In this document: piece by piece, positions 1-5,114 of the stretch
How the letters are laid out: the number at the start of each line of letters is the position of its first letter
How positions within the stretch are numbered: position 1 is the stretch's first letter
DNA from: an uncultured Clostridia bacterium
Lineage (GTDB): Bacteria; Bacillota; Clostridia; Oscillospirales; Ruminococcaceae
Reading direction: 5' to 3'
Assembly (NCBI GenBank): GCA_937891895.1
Contig: CALATN010000210.1
Location: 1-5,254, forward strand
Length of the DNA: 5,254 nt
Notes under the pieces: model-generated
The model's input: the letters and a program-made list of their open reading frames with translations, nothing else
What the model was told of the DNA's origin: nothing
Database searches by the model: none
Position numbers and translations under genes: made by a program

Positions 1-2
1 AT

Positions 3-22
3 GACCCTTTTTCAAAAGGGTC
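3..22. repeat. Palindromic hairpin at the left edge
   Basis: GACCCTTTT (3-11) and AAAAGGGTC (14-22) are exact inverted copies with 2 nt between them. No T tract follows on the plus strand, and the minus-strand continuation lies outside the window. It may be part of a terminator or dispersed repeat of the neighbouring locus. The rest of 23-93 shows no gene, only a 7-bp direct repeat GGTCTCC (19-25 and 33-39). Confidence 0.5.
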
Positions 23-84
23 TCCCTCAATAGGTCTCCACATTCTCACCGCTAAATTATAATTTATTCGCCTGTGAAAAACAT

Positions 85-129
85 TGAATAATAAAAGCCG
101 CTTCTGACTCATATATCAAAAGCGGCTTT
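85..129 (-). terminator. Intrinsic terminator of the sigma/propeller operon
   Basis: AAGCGGCTTT (120-129) and AAAGCCGCTT (94-103) form a perfect 10-bp stem with a 16-nt loop. On the minus strand TTATTATTC follows the stem, whose 3' arm itself ends in TTT. It lies 9 bp after the propeller stop codon (139-141), exactly where the operon should end. Confidence 0.85.
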
Positions 130-138
130 ACTTATTTA

Positions 139-2166
139 TCAATACTCGTAATAATCAATAATTTTCATATCGCTTATCCGTGCGGAAATTACCCTGCCCA
201 TACTCATTATGTACAGCGTGTCACCGCTTACTGAACCGCGGAGGAAAATCATACTGTCATCCACGTCGACATACTCGATAACGCCTTTTTGCACAAAGCC
301 TGCTGTTTCGTCGTACACAAAAACATAGTAGCTGTTCTGGGTACCGAATTCGTTGTGGCTGTATGCGGGAACGCCGATTATTCCGTTTTCACGGTCAATC
401 AGCACTGCACGTCTGTCGGTAAGTGCGGCGGAATTTATTTCTGTGCCGTTGTTGCCGAAAACAATTCCGTTTATGGCAAGTCCGTTTTCCGTGCTGTACA
501 TTGTCAGCGTAAGTCCGCCGTCCTCGGATTTTCCCACGCCGAGGAGCATATTCTCGGAATATTCATAGAGGTAAGCTGAGCTGCCGAGGAGGGATTGCAC
601 CAACGTTGGCGGGGTTGAGTCAAGGTCGATAACCATTGCTGACTCGTTATTTTCGCCGATGAGCCTTGCGTAGCTTTCTTCAAAGCGTACAGCGGAAGCC
701 GTACCCTCAGGAAGAAGCTTTCCCGCGCCGTTTACAACGGTAAGCGTCTTGTCAAGGACGTACACCGAAATTGTTGTTACACCTGTTTCGTCGGTGATTT
801 TTGTTGCAATACGAAACATTCCGTCGTACTCATTCATACTGCGCCCGAAGACAGCACCCTCAACGGAGCCGCTTGAGCGATAAGAAATTCCGCTGTCTGA
901 AAGGTCAAATGCGGAAATAATTGTATATTCCTTTTCCTTTCTGCCAACGCCTGCGATATACAGCGTTTCAGCGGAGCAATAAACATTTTTACTTGATCCC
1001 AGAACAGCCTTCACTGTCGGGTTTATATCATCGCTGCCCACATTGATTGCGGAAACAACGGTATAGTCTGTACTGTTTGCGTAAGATGGAACAATAATAT
1101 CCGCCGCTTCGACGTGATATTTTTCCCCATTAAAATAATAAGCAGGCACAAAACTGTCAAGGTCGGCCTGCGTGTCCAGCGGCTTTACACGGTAATCGGA
1201 ATAAGCCGAAACCATATAAAGCATACCGTCGATTATTTTAGAAGATGTGTAGCTGCCGTTCTGTTTGTATGCAGCTATATGTACAGGATTTTCAGGGCTT
1301 GCAACGCTGTAGATATCAACTACCGCGTTTTTTTTTACCATTGCTGCGGGAATTGCAGACTCCCCGTCAGCACTGCCCTCTGTATAAGACTTGTTGTCGG
1401 AAACCGCCTCGCCAAGTCCGTCGGAATTTGTTTCTGCCGCTTGTGTAGTAGCTGTGTCGTCTGCTGGAACATCAGACACGTTCTGAGAATTTTCGGCAAT
1501 ATCAGAAGTAAATTCGTGAACTTCCTCCGTTTCGGAAGATACGAGAATAACCTTGTCGCCCTCAATATAGATTTCGACAGGCGGATTAACATCGCTTTCG
1601 ATTTCCGATACAACTTCCATAGTTTCCTTGGAGATGATGTACAGGATACCGTCCTTAAGACAGTAGATATAGTTTTCGTCGCTCTTTACAACATCAGACT
1701 CGGAAATGTTCTTACCGTTATATTCGATATAATCGAATGGAACATCATTTTCCGTAACAGGCTGTGTAACTGTTTCATCAATAGTTCTGTCCGAATTATC
1801 ATCAGCAGTTCCGTTCTGCTCAAGAGTGATACCGGTATAGATATTGTAGAAATCGTCGTAAGACTCAGGTGAAACAGCTTCGTATTCAACAGGCGCTTCG
1901 ATTTGCTCCTGAGAAGCCATACTTTCGTTGTATGCCCACATACCGACCGCAAAAACGGCACAAGCAGCGGTAGCAACGGCAGTCCTCATTATAATGCTTC
2001 TGCGCTGTGCAGAAATGCTCGGAGCGGCTTTTGTATATCTGTGTTCCGCTTCCATCTTGGACTGTGAGCTCTTTTCCTTTAACATAAGAGCAATATTCTG
2101 AGGTGATAATTCATCGGGAACATCCACCTCGTTCATAAGTTCCGTTAATCTTTCTTCAAACTTCAA
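139..2166 (-). CDS. Membrane-anchored beta-propeller protein (PF09826-like), putative anti-sigma factor
   Basis: This 675-aa protein has three visible parts. Residues 1-56 are a charged cytoplasmic stretch with the pattern VPDELSPQNIALML (16-29), seen in anti-sigma-like N-termini of Clostridia. A single membrane segment spans about 57-79, directly after Arg55-Arg56, so the rest should lie outside the membrane. From about 145 to the end are repeated beta-strand units resembling the Beta_propel family: SESDVVKSD (155-163), YIYCLKDGILYII (167-179), VVDIYSVASPENPV (282-295) and the final LYIMSMGRVISARI (651-664). An acidic Ser/Thr/Ala-rich stretch (about 221-280) interrupts the propeller. Start is TTG, chosen because AAAGGAGGT lies 7 nt upstream. 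The gene follows the sigma factor by 19 bp, so the inferred role is to hold that sigma factor at the membrane and release it on an external signal. The ligand is unknown. Family assignment is fairly sure; anti-sigma function is inferred from context. Confidence 0.88.
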   Translation of the reverse strand: MKFEERLTELMNEVDVPDELSPQNIALMLKEKSSQSKMEAEHRYTKAAPSISAQRRSIIMRTAVATAACAVFAVGMWAYNESMASQEQIEAPVEYEAVSPESYDDFYNIYTGITLEQNGTADDNSDRTIDETVTQPVTENDVPFDYIEYNGKNISESDVVKSDENYIYCLKDGILYIISKETMEVVSEIESDVNPPVEIYIEGDKVILVSSETEEVHEFTSDIAENSQNVSDVPADDTATTQAAETNSDGLGEAVSDNKSYTEGSADGESAIPAAMVKKNAVVDIYSVASPENPVHIAAYKQNGSYTSSKIIDGMLYMVSAYSDYRVKPLDTQADLDSFVPAYYFNGEKYHVEAADIIVPSYANSTDYTVVSAINVGSDDINPTVKAVLGSSKNVYCSAETLYIAGVGRKEKEYTIISAFDLSDSGISYRSSGSVEGAVFGRSMNEYDGMFRIATKITDETGVTTISVYVLDKTLTVVNGAGKLLPEGTASAVRFEESYARLIGENNESAMVIDLDSTPPTLVQSLLGSSAYLYEYSENMLLGVGKSEDGGLTLTMYSTENGLAINGIVFGNNGTEINSAALTDRRAVLIDRENGIIGVPAYSHNEFGTQNSYYVFVYDETAGFVQKGVIEYVDVDDSMIFLRGSVSGDTLYIMSMGRVISARISDMKIIDYYEY

Positions 2167-2173
2167 AACCCCG

Positions 2174-2182
2174 ACCTCCTTT
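2174..2182 (-). promoter_or_regulatory. Shine-Dalgarno that fixes the TTG start of the propeller gene
   Basis: On the minus strand this reads AAAGGAGGT, a near-perfect complement of the 16S rRNA tail, with 7 nt (CGGGGTT) before TTG at 2166-2164. The next in-frame ATG is codon 11, which has no comparable site at the right distance and would cut away the conserved N-terminal stretch. The TTG start is therefore preferred. Confidence 0.85.
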
Positions 2183-2185
2183 CCG

Positions 2186-2707
2186 TCAGCGTTCCATAAG
2201 CATTTGTTTCAGCTTGATTTTAGCACGCGCCGCCTTTGAGCGGACGGTATTTGCAGATAATCCCGTCACCTTGGCGATCTCTTCGCTTGTATAGCCGGAA
2301 ACAACGCTCAATGATAATACAAGTCTTTCTTCCTCGTTCAGCCGCCTGAACTCTTCCATCAATTCCAATCCGCCGTAGTTTATCTCGTCGGTTTTCTCTT
2401 GTTCTACACTTTCAAGCTCTTCCTGGTAATTTCTTGTCTTTATATATTCCTTCTGCTTGTTTTTTATCTTTACAGTAAGGATTTTGATTATCCAGGCTTT
2501 AAACGCTTTTTCATCCTTTAGCTTTTTAATGGAAGAGAAGGCTTCCAGAACCGTGTCACTAACCACATCGGAAGCATCATGCTGATTTTTCAGGTTTACA
2601 AGAGCTATGCGGTACAAATCCTTGTATACAGTAGAATACAATTCCGCAAACGCATCCGCGTCGCCTGCCCTGGCTTTTTTCACGCACTGGGCGAATTCGG
2701 TATTCAT
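2186..2707 (-). CDS. ECF-type RNA polymerase sigma-70 factor
   Basis: This 173-aa protein has the length and two-domain layout of extracytoplasmic-function sigma factors. Region 2 covers about residues 9-77, with the acidic DASDVVSDTVLEAF (44-57) typical of the core-polymerase-binding helix and KAFKAWIIKI (67-76) closing the -10 recognition region. A charged linker of about 30 residues follows. Region 4 covers about 114-170, with the helix-turn-helix YTSEEIAKVTGLSANTVRSK (139-158) that reads the -35 element. No region 1.1 or 3 is visible. The ATG at 2707 is preceded by AAGAGGTGA, 9 nt away. The gene lies 19 bp upstream of the membrane propeller gene, its likely anti-sigma partner. A near-consensus housekeeping promoter lies about 240 bp upstream, with a structured leader between. 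The ECF group and target promoters cannot be told from the sequence alone. Confidence 0.93.
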   Translation of the reverse strand: MNTEFAQCVKKARAGDADAFAELYSTVYKDLYRIALVNLKNQHDASDVVSDTVLEAFSSIKKLKDEKAFKAWIIKILTVKIKNKQKEYIKTRNYQEELESVEQEKTDEINYGGLELMEEFRRLNEEERLVLSLSVVSGYTSEEIAKVTGLSANTVRSKAARAKIKLKQMLMER

Positions 2708-2725
2708 CTTGCAATATCACCTCTT

Positions 2726-2750
2726 AACCGTTCTGTCTTTTTATACGGTT
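2726..2750 (-). repeat. Inverted repeat immediately upstream of the sigma gene ribosome binding site
   Basis: AACCGT (2726-2731) and ACGGTT (2745-2750) are exact inverted copies separated by 13 nt. On the mRNA this would be a 6-bp hairpin ending right where the Shine-Dalgarno AAGAGGTGA (2717-2725) begins. It could influence ribosome access or be a small operator. At 6 bp, chance is a real alternative. Confidence 0.4.
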
Positions 2751-2811
2751 TTGAAAATGACATTCATACCACATTGTCTTACCTTCATAAGACCTGTCAT
2801 ATAAGTAGTGG

Positions 2812-2912
2812 AAAAAAAAGACCGTTTTGTTGCATCAAGTTTTTACTTTTGGATACTTGCACAAAACAAAATCTGTCACATTGCCCCAAAACAGTAATCT
2901 TGCACAAAACGG
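2812..2912 (-). promoter_or_regulatory. Attenuator-like leader with two alternative 5' arms and one 3' arm plus T8 tract
   Basis: In the sigma leader the 12-mer GTTTTGTGCAAG occurs twice on the minus strand (2910-2899 and 2867-2856). A 3' arm at 2839-2821 contains TGCAACAAAACGG and can pair with either copy. The distal copy is preceded by CC and gives nine continuous pairs (CCGTTTTGT with ACAAAACGG). The proximal copy gives GTTTTG with CAAAAC, two outer G-U pairs and an inner TGCA/TGCA helix. Two nt after the 3' arm come eight T residues (2819-2812), as in an intrinsic terminator. The pairing is seen; regulated read-through is inferred. No known riboswitch or T-box element is recognised. Confidence 0.45.
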
Positions 2913-2949
2913 AATATAAATGTCATTTAAAAAACAAAATTCATCTTCT

Positions 2950-2978
2950 ATTATAACCATTTTTCTGTCAAATTTCAA
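2950..2978 (-). promoter_or_regulatory. Housekeeping (sigma-A type) promoter of the sigma/propeller operon
   Basis: On the minus strand TTGAAA (2978-2973) and TATAAT (2955-2950) are separated by exactly 17 bp, matching the consensus at 11 of 12 positions. The surroundings are AT-rich. Transcription would start near 2943, leaving a leader of about 235 nt before the sigma ATG. The promoter sits about 40 bp downstream of the preceding operon's terminator, so the sigma operon appears to be its own unit. Confidence 0.8.
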
Positions 2979-3004
2979 CCCCTGAAGAAAAATTTATTTT
3001 ACCG

Positions 3005-3039
3005 CATTAAATAATTAACGGGCAACCGAAGTTACCCGT
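3005..3039 (-). terminator. Intrinsic terminator of the PadR/DUF2812 operon
   Basis: On the minus strand ACGGGTAAC-TTCG-GTTGCCCGT forms a 9-bp stem (3039-3031 with 3026-3018, one G-U pair) closed by the very stable C(UUCG)G tetraloop. TTAATTATTTAATG follows. It begins 6 bp after the stop codon of the last DUF2812 gene. The T tract is broken by A residues, so efficiency may be moderate. Confidence 0.75.
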
Positions 3040-3045
3040 CAGAAT

Positions 3046-3615
3046 TTATTCCTTCATCATCTGTTTCAGCTCTTTCATTTTCTTGTGACAGTTGACAGAA
3101 TTGTAAATCAAATACCCAAGACAAAAAACACAGAGCGTCGCACTTATTGCAAAAAATATATCCGATACCTTTATACTGCCCTGCATAATTGACTCTGCAA
3201 CAGAACATCCACAAAATACACCATTCATCAGAAATAGTGAAATAAGTCCTACATAACTGCCAAAACGTCTTTGCTCCGCCTCATATCTGCTTTTCGGGTC
3301 GGAGTAAAGCTTCGGAAAATCACCCTTTTTATTTGCCCTGCGGAAGTAGACCTTACCGTCCGACCAGCATACATATTCAGCGTCACAAGAGCTTGTCACA
3401 AACATTACATACGGCGCAGTGATTTCCTCCATTACAGCACCGTCACGGCTGTAATCCACACGGTATGTATAAGCCGTATCGCTTTTTTCAAAATAGTATT
3501 TCTGCACGAAGATGCCGTGTCCGATTTTCGTCAGCACCATTCCCTTGTCAGCCATTTCGTTTAGCCACTGCTCCTCTTTATCCATATCAAAAAAGTGTTT
3601 TTTGTAGCATTCCAT
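3046..3615 (-). CDS. DUF2812 domain membrane protein, copy 1 (distal)
   Basis: This 189-aa protein has a cytoplasmic N-terminal domain of about 115 residues with the DUF2812 signature: KKHFFDMDKEEQWLNEMADKG (5-25), KYYFEKSDTAYTYRVDYSRD (39-58), CDAEY (77-81) and YFRRANKKGDFPKLYSDPKS (90-109). Two hydrophobic segments follow, about 120-140 and 152-171, then a basic tail. It is clearly a paralogue of the next gene upstream (3631-4176), 15 bp away, sharing the block order and many residues. Its membrane half differs, with Cys at 135, 137, 162 and 165. AAGGAGG lies 7 nt before the ATG. DUF2812 proteins have no assigned biochemical role that I know of. Their frequent place beside PadR genes suggests an envelope- or stress-related target of that regulator, which is inference. 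It is the last gene before the terminator at 3018-3039. Confidence 0.88.
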   Translation of the reverse strand: MECYKKHFFDMDKEEQWLNEMADKGMVLTKIGHGIFVQKYYFEKSDTAYTYRVDYSRDGAVMEEITAPYVMFVTSSCDAEYVCWSDGKVYFRRANKKGDFPKLYSDPKSRYEAEQRRFGSYVGLISLFLMNGVFCGCSVAESIMQGSIKVSDIFFAISATLCVFCLGYLIYNSVNCHKKMKELKQMMKE

Positions 3616-3630
3616 AGTGTTTCCTCCTTG

Positions 3631-4176
3631 TCAGCTTTTCATTTCCTTTTTCAGTTTGTTAAGCGTTCTTCGGCACCTGATTGCCTTATACAGAAAATAC
3701 AGCCACACTGCCGCATATACAAGTCCTACAGCCAGCAAAAATGCCGTGCCCGCAGTAAGTCCGTTTTTTATTATAGTACTGATTAAATCGGGTCCGAACC
3801 AAAATATATCAATAAGAAAAGCAGGTGACAACGCAAGGCTTCTCCAGAACGCCTGTTGTTCTGCAATGTACTTGCTTTTCAAGTCTGAATAAAGCGGCGC
3901 AAACTTGCCCTGCTCCTTTGCCTTGCGGAAATAAAGCTTGTCGCCTGCGGTAAAAAGATATTCCGCATTACAGGTGTCCTTCACAAAATTTATATAGTCA
4001 TCGTCACGTTCAAAATCAACACGGTATGTATAAGCCGTGCCGCCCTGCTCAAAGTAGTATCTGTTACTGAAAAGGTCAGCCGCAACCCTTGCAAGCACAA
4101 GCCCCTTGTCAGCCATTTCATTCAGCCACTTTTCCTCCTGTTCCATATCCACAAAGCATTTTCTGTATTTCTCCAT
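3631..4176 (-). CDS. DUF2812 domain membrane protein, copy 2 (proximal)
   Basis: This 181-aa protein has the same plan as its downstream paralogue. The N-terminal DUF2812 domain shows CFVDMEQEEKWLNEMADKG (7-25), YYFEQGGTAYTYRVDFERD (40-58), CNAEY (69-73) and FRKAKEQGKFAPLYSDLKS (83-101). Two hydrophobic segments (about 113-134 and 141-163) and a basic C-terminal tail rich in Lys and Arg follow. It is 8 residues shorter than copy 1, mainly between the RVD motif and CNAEY. The ATG lies one base after the PadR stop codon (TGA-T-ATG). Its AAAGGA ribosome binding site is inside the end of the PadR gene, so translation of the two is probably coupled. This supports PadR and DUF2812 working as one module. 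The molecular function is unknown. Confidence 0.88.
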   Translation of the reverse strand: MEKYRKCFVDMEQEEKWLNEMADKGLVLARVAADLFSNRYYFEQGGTAYTYRVDFERDDDYINFVKDTCNAEYLFTAGDKLYFRKAKEQGKFAPLYSDLKSKYIAEQQAFWRSLALSPAFLIDIFWFGPDLISTIIKNGLTAGTAFLLAVGLVYAAVWLYFLYKAIRCRRTLNKLKKEMKS

Positions 4177-4177
4177 A

Positions 4178-4516
4178 TCAGCTGTCCTTTCCGTTAAGCT
4201 TGCTTATAACCTTCTCACCATTCGCCGCAAGCTCCTTCAACCGCTCAACCTCAGCAAGCACCGCCGCCCTGCCTGTATCGGTGATGATGTATTCTTTCTT
4301 TCGCGTGCCGCCGTATTCGTTCAGCAGCTTAATCCATTTCTTTGCAACAAGGCTGTTCAGCGCGCCGTACAGCGTGCCTGCACCAAGCTTTACTCTGCCG
4401 CCTGACATTTCTTCAACCTGCTGCATAATTCCGTAGCCGTGGTTTGCCTCAAACAGCGACAGCAAAACGTAGTAAACTGCCTCTGTCAGCGCACCCCTTT
4501 CAAAGCTTTCGGGCAT
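4178..4516 (-). CDS. PadR family transcriptional regulator
   Basis: This 112-aa protein is a winged helix-turn-helix regulator of the short PadR type. The N-terminal helix runs through LTEAVYYVLLSLFEANHGYGI (10-30), with the HGYGI turn characteristic of the family. The recognition region is KLGAGTLYGALNSLVAKKW (43-61). The wing carries RKKEYIITDTGR (72-83), and a charged helix (about 85-106) provides dimerisation. The extra C-terminal helical domain of long PadR proteins is absent, as usual for this subgroup. AAGGAG sits 8 nt upstream of the ATG. It lies 21 bp after the second zinc-ribbon gene and 1 bp before the first DUF2812 gene, so it probably represses its own operon, as many PadR proteins do. 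No ATGT-N8-ACAT-like operator was found by eye. The inducer is unknown. Confidence 0.93.
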   Translation of the reverse strand: MPESFERGALTEAVYYVLLSLFEANHGYGIMQQVEEMSGGRVKLGAGTLYGALNSLVAKKWIKLLNEYGGTRKKEYIITDTGRAAVLAEVERLKELAANGEKVISKLNGKDS

Positions 4517-4537
4517 ATCTCTTACTCCTTTTCAAAT

Positions 4538-4786
4538 TTATCTCACATCAATAACAATCTTTCCGCAATCCTTACAGCACCAGGAAATCTGCTCCTCGTT
4601 GTCGAAAATGGTACTGCTTACAGAGGTTATCACACCGCCGTTTTTTCTGACTCTGTCCTTTGTCAGAAGAAAATGAGTGCTTCTTTTACAGAACTCATAG
4701 GGCAACCACGCAAGCTTTCCGCCTCTTGTGTCATACATACGGCAGAAGCCTGTTTCCATTTCCTTTCCGCATACGGGGCAATTCAT
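4538..4786 (-). CDS. Small zinc-ribbon-like protein (DUF6487-like), copy 2
   Basis: This 82-aa protein has two CxxC knuckles at its ends: CPVCGKEM (3-10) and CKDCGKIVIDV (71-81), with a further Cys at 70. Four cysteines so placed are the expected ligand set for one structural zinc ion. Between them lie a tryptophan in KLAWLPYEF (24-32) and a basic middle. No signal peptide or membrane segment is visible, so it should be cytoplasmic. The first ten residues and the last block match the neighbouring gene at 4833-5087, which makes the two tandem paralogues. The overall pattern resembles the DUF6487 family, named from memory and not verified. GGAGGA lies 6 nt before the ATG. The PadR gene follows after 21 bp, so the two are probably co-transcribed. 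The function is unknown. Confidence 0.8.
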   Translation of the reverse strand: MNCPVCGKEMETGFCRMYDTRGGKLAWLPYEFCKRSTHFLLTKDRVRKNGGVITSVSSTIFDNEEQISWCCKDCGKIVIDVR

Positions 4787-4807
4787 AATTTATCCTCCAT
4801 TTTGTAG

Positions 4808-4826
4808 GGGACGGGTTTCCCGTCCC
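4808..4826. repeat. GC-rich perfect hairpin between the two zinc-ribbon genes
   Basis: GGGACGGG (4808-4815) and CCCGTCCC (4819-4826) form a perfect 8-bp stem with a 3-nt loop, standing out in AT-rich surroundings. On the plus strand it is followed by TATATTTTATTT. On the coding (minus) strand it is followed by CTACAAAATGG, which is not a T tract, so it is a poor terminator for this operon. It resembles dispersed palindromic elements found between genes in many Clostridia. It could also be an mRNA-stabilising or processing hairpin. Confidence 0.7.
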
Positions 4827-4832
4827 TATATT

Positions 4833-5087
4833 TTATTTCACATCAATAACAATCTTCCCACAGTCCTTACAATAGTAAGAAGGTCTATCATAGTCAAAAG
4901 CATTTTCGTGCATACGTTTAACTACGCCGCCGTCTTTTTTTATTGTCTTGCTGAAATGCATTGACATAGTAAGGTGTTTTTTGAAAAAACTATCGGGCAC
5001 CCATATCAGCTTATTGCATTTTGTACCTGAACAATAAGCATCGAAAATGCCTTTTTCCATTTCCTTTCCGCATACGGGGCAATTCAT
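4833..5087 (-). CDS. Small zinc-ribbon-like protein (DUF6487-like), copy 1
   Basis: This 84-aa protein begins CPVCGKEMEKG (3-13) and ends CKDCGKIVIDVK (73-84), giving two CxxC pairs that probably bind one zinc ion. Two more cysteines (19 and 24) and a tryptophan in KLIWVPDSFF (26-35) follow the first knuckle. The start is ATG at 5087: the ribosome binding site AAAAGGA (5103-5097) is 9 nt away, and this start aligns exactly with the paralogue at 4786. A TTG three codons further upstream (5096) touches the ribosome binding site directly and cannot be used. No membrane segment or signal is present. It is the first gene of the cluster inside the window. The next gene is 46 bp downstream across a strong hairpin, so expression of the two may differ. 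The function is unknown. Confidence 0.78.
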   Translation of the reverse strand: MNCPVCGKEMEKGIFDAYCSGTKCNKLIWVPDSFFKKHLTMSMHFSKTIKKDGGVVKRMHENAFDYDRPSYYCKDCGKIVIDVK

Positions 5088-5114
5088 ATTTATCAATCCT
5101 TTTATAATTTACTT

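Noticed and set aside
1114..1872. Plus-strand open frame of 252 codons opposite the propeller gene
   Set aside because: Its translation is rich in Arg, Cys, Val and Ile without recognisable motifs, and it lies wholly antisense to a well-supported gene. It is a shadow of that gene's codon pattern.
2876..2926. Possible 16-codon leader peptide overlapping the distal repeat arm
   Set aside because: It has an ATG and a stop, but no Shine-Dalgarno and no run of a regulatory amino acid. It is too short to support as a gene, though it would matter if translation controlled the attenuator.
2579..2956. Plus-strand open frame of 125 codons across the sigma start and leader
   Set aside because: It has no family signature, overlaps the sigma gene antisense, and runs through the promoter and terminator-like elements.
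2794..2970. Repeated TGACAG/TGACAT on the minus strand of the leader
   Set aside because: The copies are five or six bases long and irregularly spaced (45, 47 and 79 bp), so they are not distinguishable from chance in AT-rich DNA.
2950..2971. Perfect TTGACA upstream of TATAAT
   Set aside because: TTGACA at 2971-2966 is only 10 bp from the -10 box, too close for a -35 element. TTGAAA at 17 bp is the proper partner.
4089..4436. Plus-strand open frames opposite PadR and the DUF2812 gene
   Set aside because: They are low-complexity Ser/Pro/Phe-rich translations antisense to genes with clear family motifs.
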